Assembly: GCA_902605135.1 (NCBI GenBank)
Contig: CACLBK010000009.1
Coordinates: forward strand, 1 to 38,298
Direction: 5' to 3'
DNA length: 38,298 bases
Origin: an uncultured Alphaproteobacteria bacterium
Lineage (GTDB): Bacteria > Pseudomonadota > Alphaproteobacteria > HIMB59 > GCA-002718135
Position numbers and translations under genes: made by a program. Numbering within the stretch: position 1 is the stretch's first letter; each line of letters opens with the position of its first letter. The notes below the pieces were generated by a model, which was not told where the DNA came from, made no database searches, and saw only the letters and a program-made list of their open reading frames with translations. Shown in pieces: positions 1 through 7,562 of this stretch.

Positions 1-35
1 CATCAAAAACTGACATAAAAGGTGTATAATTCATA

Positions 36-923
36 ATGCTGAAATCTAAAAACATTTTTGTTTGTATTGGGGCAATTCATCACGATTATTTATTAAATCT
101 TAAAAAAAATATTATTAATTTTAGATCTAATCAAATTACACAAAAAAGCAGAATTGGTGGAGTGGCGTATAATATTGCAGAATTGCTTTCGAATTTTGTT
201 GATGTAAACTTTTATAGTTTAGCTATCAATGAAGAGATTAGAAAAAAAATCTCAAAAAAAATCTATGTTCATCAAGTGAATAAAGATTATGCAGATAGAT
301 ACTATTTAGCTTTATCAGATAAAAAAAATAAATTTTTATTAGGATTAGCTAACACAGATGAATATGAAAATAATAAATCTTTAAAAATACCAAACATCAA
401 GAATAAAAATATAATATTTGATCTAAATTTTTCTAAAACCTATTTGGAAAAATCAATAAATAAACTATCAAAAAAAAATAAAATTATAGTGTGCGCAACA
501 TCAGTGCATAAAGTTATTAAAATTAAAAGTATTATAAATAAAGTTGATTTTATATTCTTAAATAAAGCAGAGTTACTTAAACTTACAAATTCTTCAAATA
601 TAATGTTAGGTGTAAAAAAAATATTAAAACAAAATAAAAAAATAAAAATAATTACAACTAATTCAAAAAATAATGTAATCTTTGGAAGTAATGAATTTAT
701 AAAAAAAATAAAACCCCCATCAATCAAAGTAGTAAACGAAAATGGAGCTGGAGACGCACTAGCAGCTATGATGCTGTATTTGTTCAGTATAAATGAAAAA
801 ATGAATTATATTTTGAAAACTTCTGTAGCATGCGGGTCTTATTATGCTAGTGGTAAAAGTCTAAAAACTAAGAGTGATTTTTTAAAAATTAAAAATCTTT
901 CTAAGAGAGTGATTGTACAATAA
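36..923 (+). CDS. psuK: PfkB-family sugar kinase, probable pseudouridine kinase
   Basis: A 295-residue ribokinase-like (PfkB) kinase. The C-terminal hallmark Asn-Gly-Ala-Gly-Asp is visible at residues 236-240, with Asp240 as the expected catalytic base and the glycines forming the anion hole; an early Gly-Gly (41-42) fits the substrate-binding part of the fold. The family is broad, and the assignment to pseudouridine kinase (pseudouridine to pseudouridine 5'-phosphate, cytoplasmic) rests mainly on the next gene, which encodes pseudouridine-5'-phosphate glycosidase and begins one base after this stop codon. The ATG at 36 gives a protein of normal length; an AAGGTG stretch lies about ten bases before it. 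The preceding 35 bases contain no recognisable gene end. An adenosine- or ribokinase-like specificity cannot be excluded from sequence alone. Confidence 0.82.
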   Translation: MLKSKNIFVCIGAIHHDYLLNLKKNIINFRSNQITQKSRIGGVAYNIAELLSNFVDVNFYSLAINEEIRKKISKKIYVHQVNKDYADRYYLALSDKKNKFLLGLANTDEYENNKSLKIPNIKNKNIIFDLNFSKTYLEKSINKLSKKNKIIVCATSVHKVIKIKSIINKVDFIFLNKAELLKLTNSSNIMLGVKKILKQNKKIKIITTNSKNNVIFGSNEFIKKIKPPSIKVVNENGAGDALAAMMLYLFSINEKMNYILKTSVACGSYYASGKSLKTKSDFLKIKNLSKRVIVQ

Positions 924-924
924 T

Positions 925-1833
925 ATGCATGAAATATTTGATATAAGTAAAAAAGTTCAAGAAGCAATAAATAGAAAAAAACCAATAGTAGCTTTAGAAA
1001 GCACATTGATTAGCCATGGATTGCCCTATCCAGAAAATATTAAAGTCGCAAATGAGTCTATAAAGGCTGTTGAAGATAACGGTGCAATTGCTGCAACAAT
1101 AGGAATAATTAGAGGTAAGGTTAAAATAGGATTATCGGAAGAAGATATTCAAATATTAGCAAAAGAGAAAAATGTACAAAAAGTTTCAAACCACAATATA
1201 AATTTATCAATATTTAATAAAGAAAATGCTGCTACAACAGTAGCAAGTACAATTTCTATAGCTTCTAAATTTCAAATAAGATTTTTTGCAACAGGAGGAA
1301 TTGGTGGTGTGCATCTAAATGCTGAGAATACCAATGATGTATCTGCAGATCTATATGCACTTTCTGAGAATTCAAATTTTGTAATCTGTAGTGGTGCTAA
1401 ATCTATATTAGATTTAAGTAAAACAAATGAACTTCTTGAAACTTTAGGAATTACAAGAATTGGTTATCAAACAAATTATATGCCTGGTTTTTGGTATGAA
1501 GAAACAGAATATAAAGTCGATAATAAATTTGATGAAATTCATGAAATTTCTTCTTTTTTAAAACTCAATGAAAATATGGGAAATAAAAAATCAATTCTCA
1601 TATTTAATAAAGTTCCATTAGAAAAAGCACTTAATAAAAATGACGTAGAAAAATGGATAAATAATGCAACAATAAAAGCTGATAGAAATAATATTAGTGG
1701 AAAAGAATTAACACCTTTTCTCATAAAAGAAATTAACGAACAATCAAAAAATGAAACTCTAAATGCTAATGTATCTCTAATAATTAATAATGCGAATTTA
1801 GCTGGCAAGATTGCAAAGAGTTTTTATAGTTAA
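925..1833 (+). CDS. psuG: Pseudouridine-5'-phosphate glycosidase
   Basis: Cleaves (reversibly) the C-C bond of pseudouridine 5'-phosphate to uracil and ribose 5-phosphate. The 302-residue protein has the family's N-terminal segment VALESTLISHG with the expected catalytic Glu25, an ATGGIGGVH glycine-rich stretch at 122-130, an Asp at 142 and the Schiff-base lysine in SGAKS (Lys159); these correspond to Glu31, Asp149 and Lys166 of the E. coli enzyme as I remember it. I chose the ATG at 925 because the homologues start similarly close to this point; a TTG at 913 would add four residues and overlap psuK by eleven bases. Together with psuK this makes a two-step catabolic pair for pseudouridine from RNA turnover. 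No pseudouridine transporter gene is adjacent. The 3' end overlaps the convergent nucleoside hydrolase by four bases. Confidence 0.95.
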   Translation: MHEIFDISKKVQEAINRKKPIVALESTLISHGLPYPENIKVANESIKAVEDNGAIAATIGIIRGKVKIGLSEEDIQILAKEKNVQKVSNHNINLSIFNKENAATTVASTISIASKFQIRFFATGGIGGVHLNAENTNDVSADLYALSENSNFVICSGAKSILDLSKTNELLETLGITRIGYQTNYMPGFWYEETEYKVDNKFDEIHEISSFLKLNENMGNKKSILIFNKVPLEKALNKNDVEKWINNATIKADRNNISGKELTPFLIKEINEQSKNETLNANVSLIINNANLAGKIAKSFYS

Positions 1834-2774
1834 GGTAATAACGATAATTTAGCTTTAAGTAATTGAAAAAATTTTTCATCATTAGCTTCATTCATCACAA
1901 AACAATTTACTGATCTTTTAGTAACACCTAGCCAATCAACAACAGTCTCCCCTCTTGTTAATTCAGAATTTTCTTCAACTGTGACATTAACTTCTTTTCC
2001 ACTAAAAATAGATGGATCTAATAAATATGCAATAACACATGGGTCATGCAAAGGAGTTTCCTCAGTTTCGTATAATTCTTTATGAAATATTGTATAAAAT
2101 TCCATTAGTTCTCCAAAAAACTTAGAACTTTTATTTTTATTTTCATTCATTGATTTGATAATTTTTGAATTTACATTTACCTGATGAGTAACATCTAAAC
2201 CCATCATTGTTAAAGGAATGCCTGATTCTAAAACAATATTAGCCGCATGTGGATCCACATAAATATTAAATTCAGCTGATGGTGTAGTATTTCCTAAGCA
2301 CATAGCAGCTCCACCCATAAAAACTATTTCTTTTATATTTTCTTTAATAGATGGATCTTTTTTTAAACTTAAGGCAATATTTGTAAGAGGTCCTGTTGGA
2401 CATAAATAAATTTGCTCTGTTGAAGATTTACAAGTTTCTACTATGAAATCAACTGCATGTTTTTCTTGAGGTTTATAATTTGTATCTATTATTATAGGAT
2501 CACCTTTTTTATCTAATCCGGTTTTTCCATGAACATATTCAGCTGTAAATAATTCATAATGAATAGGTTTATTTGCACCAGAGTAAACTTTAATGTCCGT
2601 TCTTTCAATTAACGTACAAACTTTTAGAGCGTTATTTACTGTATTATTTAAACCACTATTTCCACCGACACAGGTGATACCCAGTATGTCAATCTCTTTA
2701 GAGGAAGCAGCTAACATTATTGCTACAGCATCATCATGACCTGGATCACAATCTAAAATTATTTTTTTAGTCAT
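1830..2774 (-). CDS. Inosine/uridine-preferring nucleoside hydrolase family
   Basis: Hydrolyses the N-glycosidic bond of a ribonucleoside to free base and ribose. The N-terminal motif DCDPGHDDA (residues 8-16) is the calcium- and ribose-binding signature (Asp10, Asp14, Asp15), and a late LHDPCV segment supplies the conserved His and Asp. About 314 residues is normal for the family. The reading frame stays open 24 codons upstream, but the conserved domain starts at MTKKIILDCD, so I place the start at 2774. There ATGACTAA gives an 8-base overlap with the stop of the dioxygenase gene upstream, implying translational coupling. Whether it prefers purine or pyrimidine nucleosides cannot be read from the sequence. 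Released base could feed the purine island and released uracil would resemble the PsuG product. Confidence 0.92.
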   Translation of the reverse strand: MTKKIILDCDPGHDDAVAIMLAASSKEIDILGITCVGGNSGLNNTVNNALKVCTLIERTDIKVYSGANKPIHYELFTAEYVHGKTGLDKKGDPIIIDTNYKPQEKHAVDFIVETCKSSTEQIYLCPTGPLTNIALSLKKDPSIKENIKEIVFMGGAAMCLGNTTPSAEFNIYVDPHAANIVLESGIPLTMMGLDVTHQVNVNSKIIKSMNENKNKSSKFFGELMEFYTIFHKELYETEETPLHDPCVIAYLLDPSIFSGKEVNVTVEENSELTRGETVVDWLGVTKRSVNCFVMNEANDEKFFQLLKAKLSLLP

Positions 2775-3630
2775 TAATAAAACTTTTAAGAGGTATTGAA
2801 GATCTTTGTAACCAATTCCATTCAGGATATTCGTTGTTATTATCAATTACATGAATTGTGTAAGCATGTCTTGATTTTAAACTTGTGTTCTCACATGAAT
2901 AATGAGGAAGTCTACCATGTAATAAAACAAGTGATCCTTTTTTTACTTCTACAAAAGTATCAGTTTCAGGAAATGGGTCATCATTTAGATCTATCATTTG
3001 CATTTTACCGTCTACTTTTTTAAAAAGTTTTCTTAATGGGCCTTTATGACCTCCGCTTGCAACTTGTAAACATCCGTTTGTTTTATTTGCATCTTCTAAT
3101 GCAAACCAGAAACCGATAGTACTTTCCGGCTCAGTATATAAAAAAGTAGAATCTTGATGGCAAACTACTTCACCACCTATTTTAGGTTGTTTAAAAATAT
3201 ACATAGACTGAAGTAATTTTGGTTTTGAGAAACCAAGTGATAAAGCAATATCTTGAAGTTTTTGTTTATGAGAAAATTTATAAAAAACTTTATCTAAGTC
3301 GTGCAACGCATGACCGATTTTATTTACAATAAAATGTTTATTTTCTTCTATGTTATCATCATTTAAATTAGCTTTTTCTTCAAAGAAGAATCGAATTTTA
3401 TCTCCTGATTCTAAAAAATAATTATCATCATTATGAGCTTGATTAACTGTATCAAAAATAGATTTTTGATTATTAAAATTATTATGTTCGATAAGATATG
3501 ATGACCGTTCCATTAATTCATCACATTCTTTATCTGTGTTAAAATTTTCTATAACCAAATATCCATTATCATTCCAAAATTTAATCATTTCATCGTTTAA
3601 GGGTAGATCGTTTTTTGAAAAATATTTCAT
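2767..3630 (-). CDS. Phytanoyl-CoA dioxygenase (PhyH) family, PHYHD1-like
   Basis: A 287-residue Fe(II)/2-oxoglutarate-dependent oxygenase. The iron facial triad is visible as His158-x-Asp160 in a CHQDSTFLYTEP segment and distal His243, and Arg254 is placed to bind the 2-oxoglutarate carboxylate. The segment around the HxD motif and the following FWFALEDANKTNGCL closely resembles animal PHYHD1, a PhyH relative that does not act on phytanoyl-CoA, so a lipid role should not be assumed. The gene starts with a one-base TAATG overlap with the small membrane protein upstream and ends in an 8-base overlap with a nucleoside hydrolase. The substrate is unknown; the coupling suggests a nucleoside- or base-related small molecule, but this is inference. 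Confidence 0.88.
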   Translation of the reverse strand: MKYFSKNDLPLNDEMIKFWNDNGYLVIENFNTDKECDELMERSSYLIEHNNFNNQKSIFDTVNQAHNDDNYFLESGDKIRFFFEEKANLNDDNIEENKHFIVNKIGHALHDLDKVFYKFSHKQKLQDIALSLGFSKPKLLQSMYIFKQPKIGGEVVCHQDSTFLYTEPESTIGFWFALEDANKTNGCLQVASGGHKGPLRKLFKKVDGKMQMIDLNDDPFPETDTFVEVKKGSLVLLHGRLPHYSCENTSLKSRHAYTIHVIDNNNEYPEWNWLQRSSIPLKSFIND

Positions 3631-3863
3631 TATATTCCTATTAATTTTGTCAAGAATGGTAAACCAACTTTAATAAGATTTAATAACTGTGGTATCAAGA
3701 ATTTTCCAGTTGTTGCAAGGAAGAAGATTATACCTCCAATTATGACTATCAGAATTAAATTTCTATAAAAGTTACCATAATTATTATATTGTGATTTGGC
3801 TCTTGATCTCAAAATAAATAGTATAATTACTATAACAATTAAAACTATTAACAATCGGATCAT
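3630..3863 (-). CDS. Small two-helix membrane protein (DnaJ-like N-terminal type)
   Basis: A 77-residue protein with two strongly hydrophobic segments (about residues 2-18 and 34-52), a short basic loop between them (RSRAKSQYNNYGNFYRN), and a hydrophobic tail. The pattern resembles the membrane-anchoring N-terminal region of alphaproteobacterial DnaJ-like proteins, in which a J domain follows; here the protein stops before any J domain and no HPD motif is present. It starts the leftward group that continues through the PhyH-like dioxygenase, which it overlaps by one base (TAATG). The similarity to DnaJ-like anchors is a weak impression from hydrophobic sequence, and the function is unknown. 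Confidence 0.6.
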   Translation of the reverse strand: MIRLLIVLIVIVIILFILRSRAKSQYNNYGNFYRNLILIVIIGGIIFFLATTGKFLIPQLLNLIKVGLPFLTKLIGI

Positions 3864-3931
3864 ATATTTTCTATATTTAGTAAAAATTAATTTGCAATAC
3901 TAATTATATCTTAATAAATAGTTTTTAGTAG

Positions 3932-4315
3932 ATGATCAGATTAAGCATATTATTTTTATCAATTTTTTCTTTAATTTATGGAATTTATTTTTTGTTTTTT
4001 CCATATAGTTTTGTCAATTTAACTATTGCTGAAACAACAAATATTGCATGGCTAAGAAATCTTGGTGGAGCTATAACAGGTCTTTTATTTATTGGTCTTT
4101 TAATGATCTACTTAAATACAAAGGGCTCAATCAGATTACTCAATGTTATTATTATTACATCCATAATACAGAGTTCAGCTTTAATATATTCAAGAATATC
4201 AAATGAGTTTTCTGCAAATAATTTAATAATTATTGATATTACTATTTATGCTGCAATAATTGTTACTATTTACTTATTATATATTTCAATAAGATTTAAA
4301 AAACTATTTATTTAA
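3932..4315 (+). CDS. Four-helix integral membrane protein (DUF4345-like)
   Basis: A 127-residue protein with four predicted transmembrane helices (roughly residues 4-25, 46-63, 68-86 and 98-122). A short loop between the first two helices contains LRNLGG. This topology and the position of the Arg-Asn-Gly-Gly element recall DUF4345-type small membrane proteins, none of which has a clear function known to me. The gene is single, divergent from the small membrane protein at 3630-3863 across a 68-base gap, and its last eight bases overlap the convergent VTT-domain gene. No Shine-Dalgarno sequence is visible. Confidence 0.6.
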   Translation: MIRLSILFLSIFSLIYGIYFLFFPYSFVNLTIAETTNIAWLRNLGGAITGLLFIGLLMIYLNTKGSIRLLNVIIITSIIQSSALIYSRISNEFSANNLIIIDITIYAAIIVTIYLLYISIRFKKLFI

Positions 4316-4901
4316 ATTTAAAAAAAATTCTAAATAATAAAAAAATAATTAATAGTAAAAAAATTAAAATTAATTCAAAAGATAGGATATTGCTCAGTTG
4401 AAATTCTTTGATTTCAATAAGACTTGAAAACTGATTGCCAATATATGAAATAAGAAGAAAATAAGGAGAAAAACCTATAAATGAAGATATTAAAAATTTA
4501 GTTTTTGAAATATTCAATGTTGATAAAAATAAATTTTGAACAAATAATGGTACTCCAAAAATCAATCTTAATAAAATTAAGTATTCAAGAGATGATTTTT
4601 TAATAACTTTATTTAGTTTATAACTAAATCTTTCAACCTGTTTATTAAAATATTTGTTAAATATATTTTTAAAAAAAAGAAAGAAACATAAGCTACCTAA
4701 AACAATAGAAGTTATATTGATTATAAAACCTATTACAAATCCAAAAAAGAAACTGGATGCAAGTATGATAATTAAACTACCGGGTATAGAAAAGGTAAAA
4801 ACTAAAAATGAAAATAAAAAATATAAAATTAAAGATAATTCTAAATTATTTTTGATTAATAAATCAAATTGAATTAAAAAATTAAAAATAACGTCAATCA
4901 T
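4308..4901 (-). CDS. VTT/SNARE-associated domain membrane protein (TVP38/DedA-like)
   Basis: A 197-residue inner-membrane protein. After a first helix it has the family's re-entrant signature, FSIPGSLIIILASSFFFG (about residues 37-54), with the Phe-x-x-Pro-Gly turn, then a glycine-containing helix, a second charged-hydrophobic region and two C-terminal helices. Bacterial members of this group (DedA, YdjX/YdjZ) are implicated in membrane lipid scrambling, undecaprenyl-phosphate recycling and proton-motive-force homeostasis; which applies here cannot be told. The gene starts by an ATGA overlap with the ABC-2 permease upstream, so the two are probably co-translated. Its end overlaps a convergent gene by eight bases. 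Confidence 0.78.
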   Translation of the reverse strand: MIDVIFNFLIQFDLLIKNNLELSLILYFLFSFLVFTFSIPGSLIIILASSFFFGFVIGFIINITSIVLGSLCFFLFFKNIFNKYFNKQVERFSYKLNKVIKKSSLEYLILLRLIFGVPLFVQNLFLSTLNISKTKFLISSFIGFSPYFLLISYIGNQFSSLIEIKEFQLSNILSFELILIFLLLIIFLLFRIFFKFK

Positions 4902-5662
4902 TTAATAATTTTAAAACCTTTGAAAAAAATAAATGATGTAATAATCAAAGTTAATAAAATAAAAACTATTATAAAGATATTTTCAACTAAATTAAATGAA
5001 AATTCATCATTAAATGAATTCCTGAAAAAGCTTACAACATAATAGTAAGGATTATATAAAAGTATAGCTTTCAAATTATCAGGAAGATAATTTATTGAAA
5101 AAAAAGTTCCTGATAAAAAATTAATAGGCGAAACAAAAAAGCTTGAGAATGTACTTTGTGAATCCCAAGAATTAAAAATTATTCCAACGAAACATCCTAG
5201 ACATGAGAAAAATATTATAACTAAAAATAGGTAGTAAAAAAAATAAAATAAATTATAAATTTCTATATCTATTAAAAAAGCAAAAATAAAAAAATTAAAT
5301 AGTGCTAAAATAATTCCAATAATAAGAGATGTTAATATTAAAGATATTAATATTTCAATCCTATAGATAGGTGCCATTAACCAATCATCTAAAGAACCAA
5401 TTTGTTTCATATGAATTAAAGTAGCAGACGAATTATCGTAACTTTCCTGAGCAACGATCATAATGATTAATCCAGGAGCAATAAATTCAACGAAAGAACC
5501 TGAATCCATAGAAAGTGAGTAATAATTTTCTACTGTTATAAAAACTAATATAAATAAAAGATTTGTAGTTAAAGGGGCTAATAAAGAATAATGATACTCT
5601 TGTAGAAATTCTTTTATTCTAAATGCGATTATTGAATAAATCGCACTAAAATTTAACATCAA
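4898..5662 (-). CDS. ABC-2 type transporter permease
   Basis: A 254-residue six-helix membrane protein of the ABC-2 export permease type. The amphipathic N-terminal helix, the segment FIAPGLIIMIVAQESY after the second helix, and the late loop with SGTFFSINYLPDNLK and NPYYYVVSFFRNSF before the last helix are characteristic of this family (as in NodJ/Wzm-like and drug-export permeases). No ATP-binding subunit lies next to it, which is unusual, so the partner must be encoded elsewhere. It is separated from the M20 amidohydrolase upstream by six bases and overlaps the VTT-domain gene downstream by four, so it sits mid-operon. The substrate is unknown. Confidence 0.85.
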   Translation of the reverse strand: MMLNFSAIYSIIAFRIKEFLQEYHYSLLAPLTTNLLFILVFITVENYYSLSMDSGSFVEFIAPGLIIMIVAQESYDNSSATLIHMKQIGSLDDWLMAPIYRIEILISLILTSLIIGIILALFNFFIFAFLIDIEIYNLFYFFYYLFLVIIFFSCLGCFVGIIFNSWDSQSTFSSFFVSPINFLSGTFFSINYLPDNLKAILLYNPYYYVVSFFRNSFNDEFSFNLVENIFIIVFILLTLIITSFIFFKGFKIIK

Positions 5663-5668
5663 TTAAGA

Positions 5669-6847
5669 TTACTTAGAAAAGTATTTTTGAACAAGGTCTA
5701 CCCAAAAATTTACACCAATAGGTAATAAATTATCATTAAAATCATACTTTGTTGTATGTAGATGAGCACTATGTTCTGCATCTCCTTGACCAAGATAAAG
5801 ATAGGAACCAGGTTTTTTTTCTAATAAATATGAAAAATCTTCTCCTCCCATTGACGGGTCAATATCAGTAATAACTTTATCATCACCGACTAAATCTTTA
5901 GCTACATTTGCAGCAAATTTAGTTTCTTCTTTAGAATTTATAGTAGGTGGATATTTATTTACTAAATCAAACTCAATTTTTATCTCTGCACCATGTGCAT
6001 CGGCTATACCTTTACATAATTCATTTAATCTTTTCTCTATGTATGCTCGTGTTTCTCTTCTAAAAGTTCTAATAGTCCCACCCATTTTAACTTGATCATC
6101 AATTACATTATACGCTGTACCAGCATTAATTTTTGTAATACTTATAAGAGCTTTATCAACAGGATCTGTGGATCTACTTATAATTGTTTGAACAGCAGAA
6201 ATAACTTGTGCAGAAATTACAACAGGATCAATTGCTAGATGAGGTGATGCAGCATGACCGCCCTTTCCTTTTACAGTAATATCAAATTCATCAACTGCTG
6301 CCATCATTGGTCCACTATTTACACCAAACGTACCTAAAGGTAACTCAGGCCAATTATGAAGTGCATATACTTCATCAATTTTAAAATCATCAAACATACC
6401 ATCTTGAATCATTTTTTCTCCTCCAGCAAAACCTTCTTCTCCTGGTTGAAAAATGAAATATACTCTTCCATTAAAATTATTATTTTCACTTAGATATTTC
6501 GCTGCTCCAAGAAGCATTGTGGTATGACCATCGTGACCACAACCATGCATCATACCTTTATTTTGTGATTTATGATTAAATTCGTTTTGTTCTGGCATAG
6601 GAAGAGCGTCAAAATCTGCTCTTAAACCAATTGTCTTATCATTAGTAACTTCATTACCATCTACCCAAGCAACAACACCTGTATTAGCGTAACCATCTTT
6701 AAATTTAATATTAAATTCACTTAACTTATTTTTGATATATTTTGATGTTTCAAATTCTTGAAGGCCTATCTCAGGAATTTTATGTAAATCCTGACGCCAT
6801 TCTGTCATCTGATCTTGCATTTGATTTATACTATTTAAAATTGGCAT
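5669..6847 (-). CDS. M20-family amidohydrolase (hippurate/N-acyl-amino-acid hydrolase type)
   Basis: A 392-residue M20D-type metallopeptidase of the ILR1/HipO/AbgB group, which hydrolyse amide-linked amino acids such as N-acyl, N-benzoyl or indole-acetyl amino acids. Metal ligands are visible: Cys103 and His105 in MHGCGHDGH, Glu137-Glu138 in QPGEEGFAGG, His164 in ALHNWP, and a C-terminal His in SAHLHTTKYDF. A dimerisation (lid) domain occupies the middle from about residue 185 to 300. The start codon shares a base with the stop of the lipoprotein upstream (TAATG), and the ABC-2 permease follows after six bases. No signal peptide, so cytoplasmic. The exact acyl group is not predictable. Confidence 0.92.
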   Translation of the reverse strand: MPILNSINQMQDQMTEWRQDLHKIPEIGLQEFETSKYIKNKLSEFNIKFKDGYANTGVVAWVDGNEVTNDKTIGLRADFDALPMPEQNEFNHKSQNKGMMHGCGHDGHTTMLLGAAKYLSENNNFNGRVYFIFQPGEEGFAGGEKMIQDGMFDDFKIDEVYALHNWPELPLGTFGVNSGPMMAAVDEFDITVKGKGGHAASPHLAIDPVVISAQVISAVQTIISRSTDPVDKALISITKINAGTAYNVIDDQVKMGGTIRTFRRETRAYIEKRLNELCKGIADAHGAEIKIEFDLVNKYPPTINSKEETKFAANVAKDLVGDDKVITDIDPSMGGEDFSYLLEKKPGSYLYLGQGDAEHSAHLHTTKYDFNDNLLPIGVNFWVDLVQKYFSK

Positions 6848-7461
6848 TATAGTATTCCGAAGAAACCTTTTTTATTTAGTTTTTCTTCACATTGTTTTAG
6901 TTGTTTATTAAACATCTTAGTATTTCTTTCTACATTTTTAGCAACATCAATCAACCAATCTTTACTTTTAAATGTCTCTTTCGACCATCCGTTTTGACCT
7001 TCATGGTATGCTAAATATTGATTATAGTAATCATTTTTTGAAATTCCAATCATATTTTCGGACTGAGTTGTGTACCAGCCAATAAAATCGGTTACATCTT
7101 TAAAGTTCGCCCTTGATGCATTTTGATTTCCAGTTTTATTCTTATACCAATCCCAAGTGGGATTTGTTATTTGTGCATAACCAAAAGCAGTTGATGGTCT
7201 AGAGGTTGGTATTAAACCTAAAAATTTTTTTCTTTTCGGTTTTGCAAATTGAGTAAAAGATGATTCTTGTTTTATAACTGCTAATTGGAATGCAATTGGG
7301 GTATTCCATTTATCATAAGAATTTTTAGTTGCTTTATACCAGCTTTTCTTTTCATCAAAAATTATGCAACTATCAGCAGTATTTGTTAACTGATTTGAGG
7401 TGCATGCATATAAAAATAACAATGTAATGCACAATAATTTAAAAAAATTATCAAATTTCAT
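6847..7461 (-). CDS. Lytic-transglycosylase-like (SLT) lipoprotein
   Basis: A 204-residue predicted outer-membrane lipoprotein with a goose-lysozyme/SLT fold. The N-terminal signal ends in a lipobox-like LYAC with Cys20 as the lipidated residue. Catalytic Glu66 lies in VIKQESSF, followed by the family's AFGYAQIT (92-99) and a late YHEG (152-155), so peptidoglycan-cleaving activity is likely. I place the start at 7461 rather than an in-frame ATG six codons earlier: MKFDNFFKLL gives a normal lipoprotein signal and a TTAGG stretch sits seven bases upstream of it. It heads the leftward operon with the M20 amidohydrolase and is divergent from htpG across 101 bases. Confidence 0.82.
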   Translation of the reverse strand: MKFDNFFKLLCITLLFLYACTSNQLTNTADSCIIFDEKKSWYKATKNSYDKWNTPIAFQLAVIKQESSFTQFAKPKRKKFLGLIPTSRPSTAFGYAQITNPTWDWYKNKTGNQNASRANFKDVTDFIGWYTTQSENMIGISKNDYYNQYLAYHEGQNGWSKETFKSKDWLIDVAKNVERNTKMFNKQLKQCEEKLNKKGFFGIL

Positions 7462-7562
7462 TATGAACCTAAATACCATAACTTTTACTTATATAGTCTT
7501 AAATGTGGCAAAAAATTATTGCTTACTATTGAATTATAGATATGAATGCTTAAATTTCAAAA

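Noticed and set aside
440-727. 95-codon open frame on the - strand inside psuK
   Set aside because: Antisense of Lys/Asn-rich coding sequence gives Phe/Leu/Ile runs that imitate membrane helices.
913-924. TTG start for psuG four codons earlier
   Set aside because: Adds MYNN only, overlaps psuK, and an ATG immediately after the psuK stop gives a normal N terminus; it cannot be excluded though.
7462-7562. Heat-shock (sigma-32) promoter upstream of htpG
   Set aside because: No spaced match to the expected -35 and -10 elements that I could find by eye.
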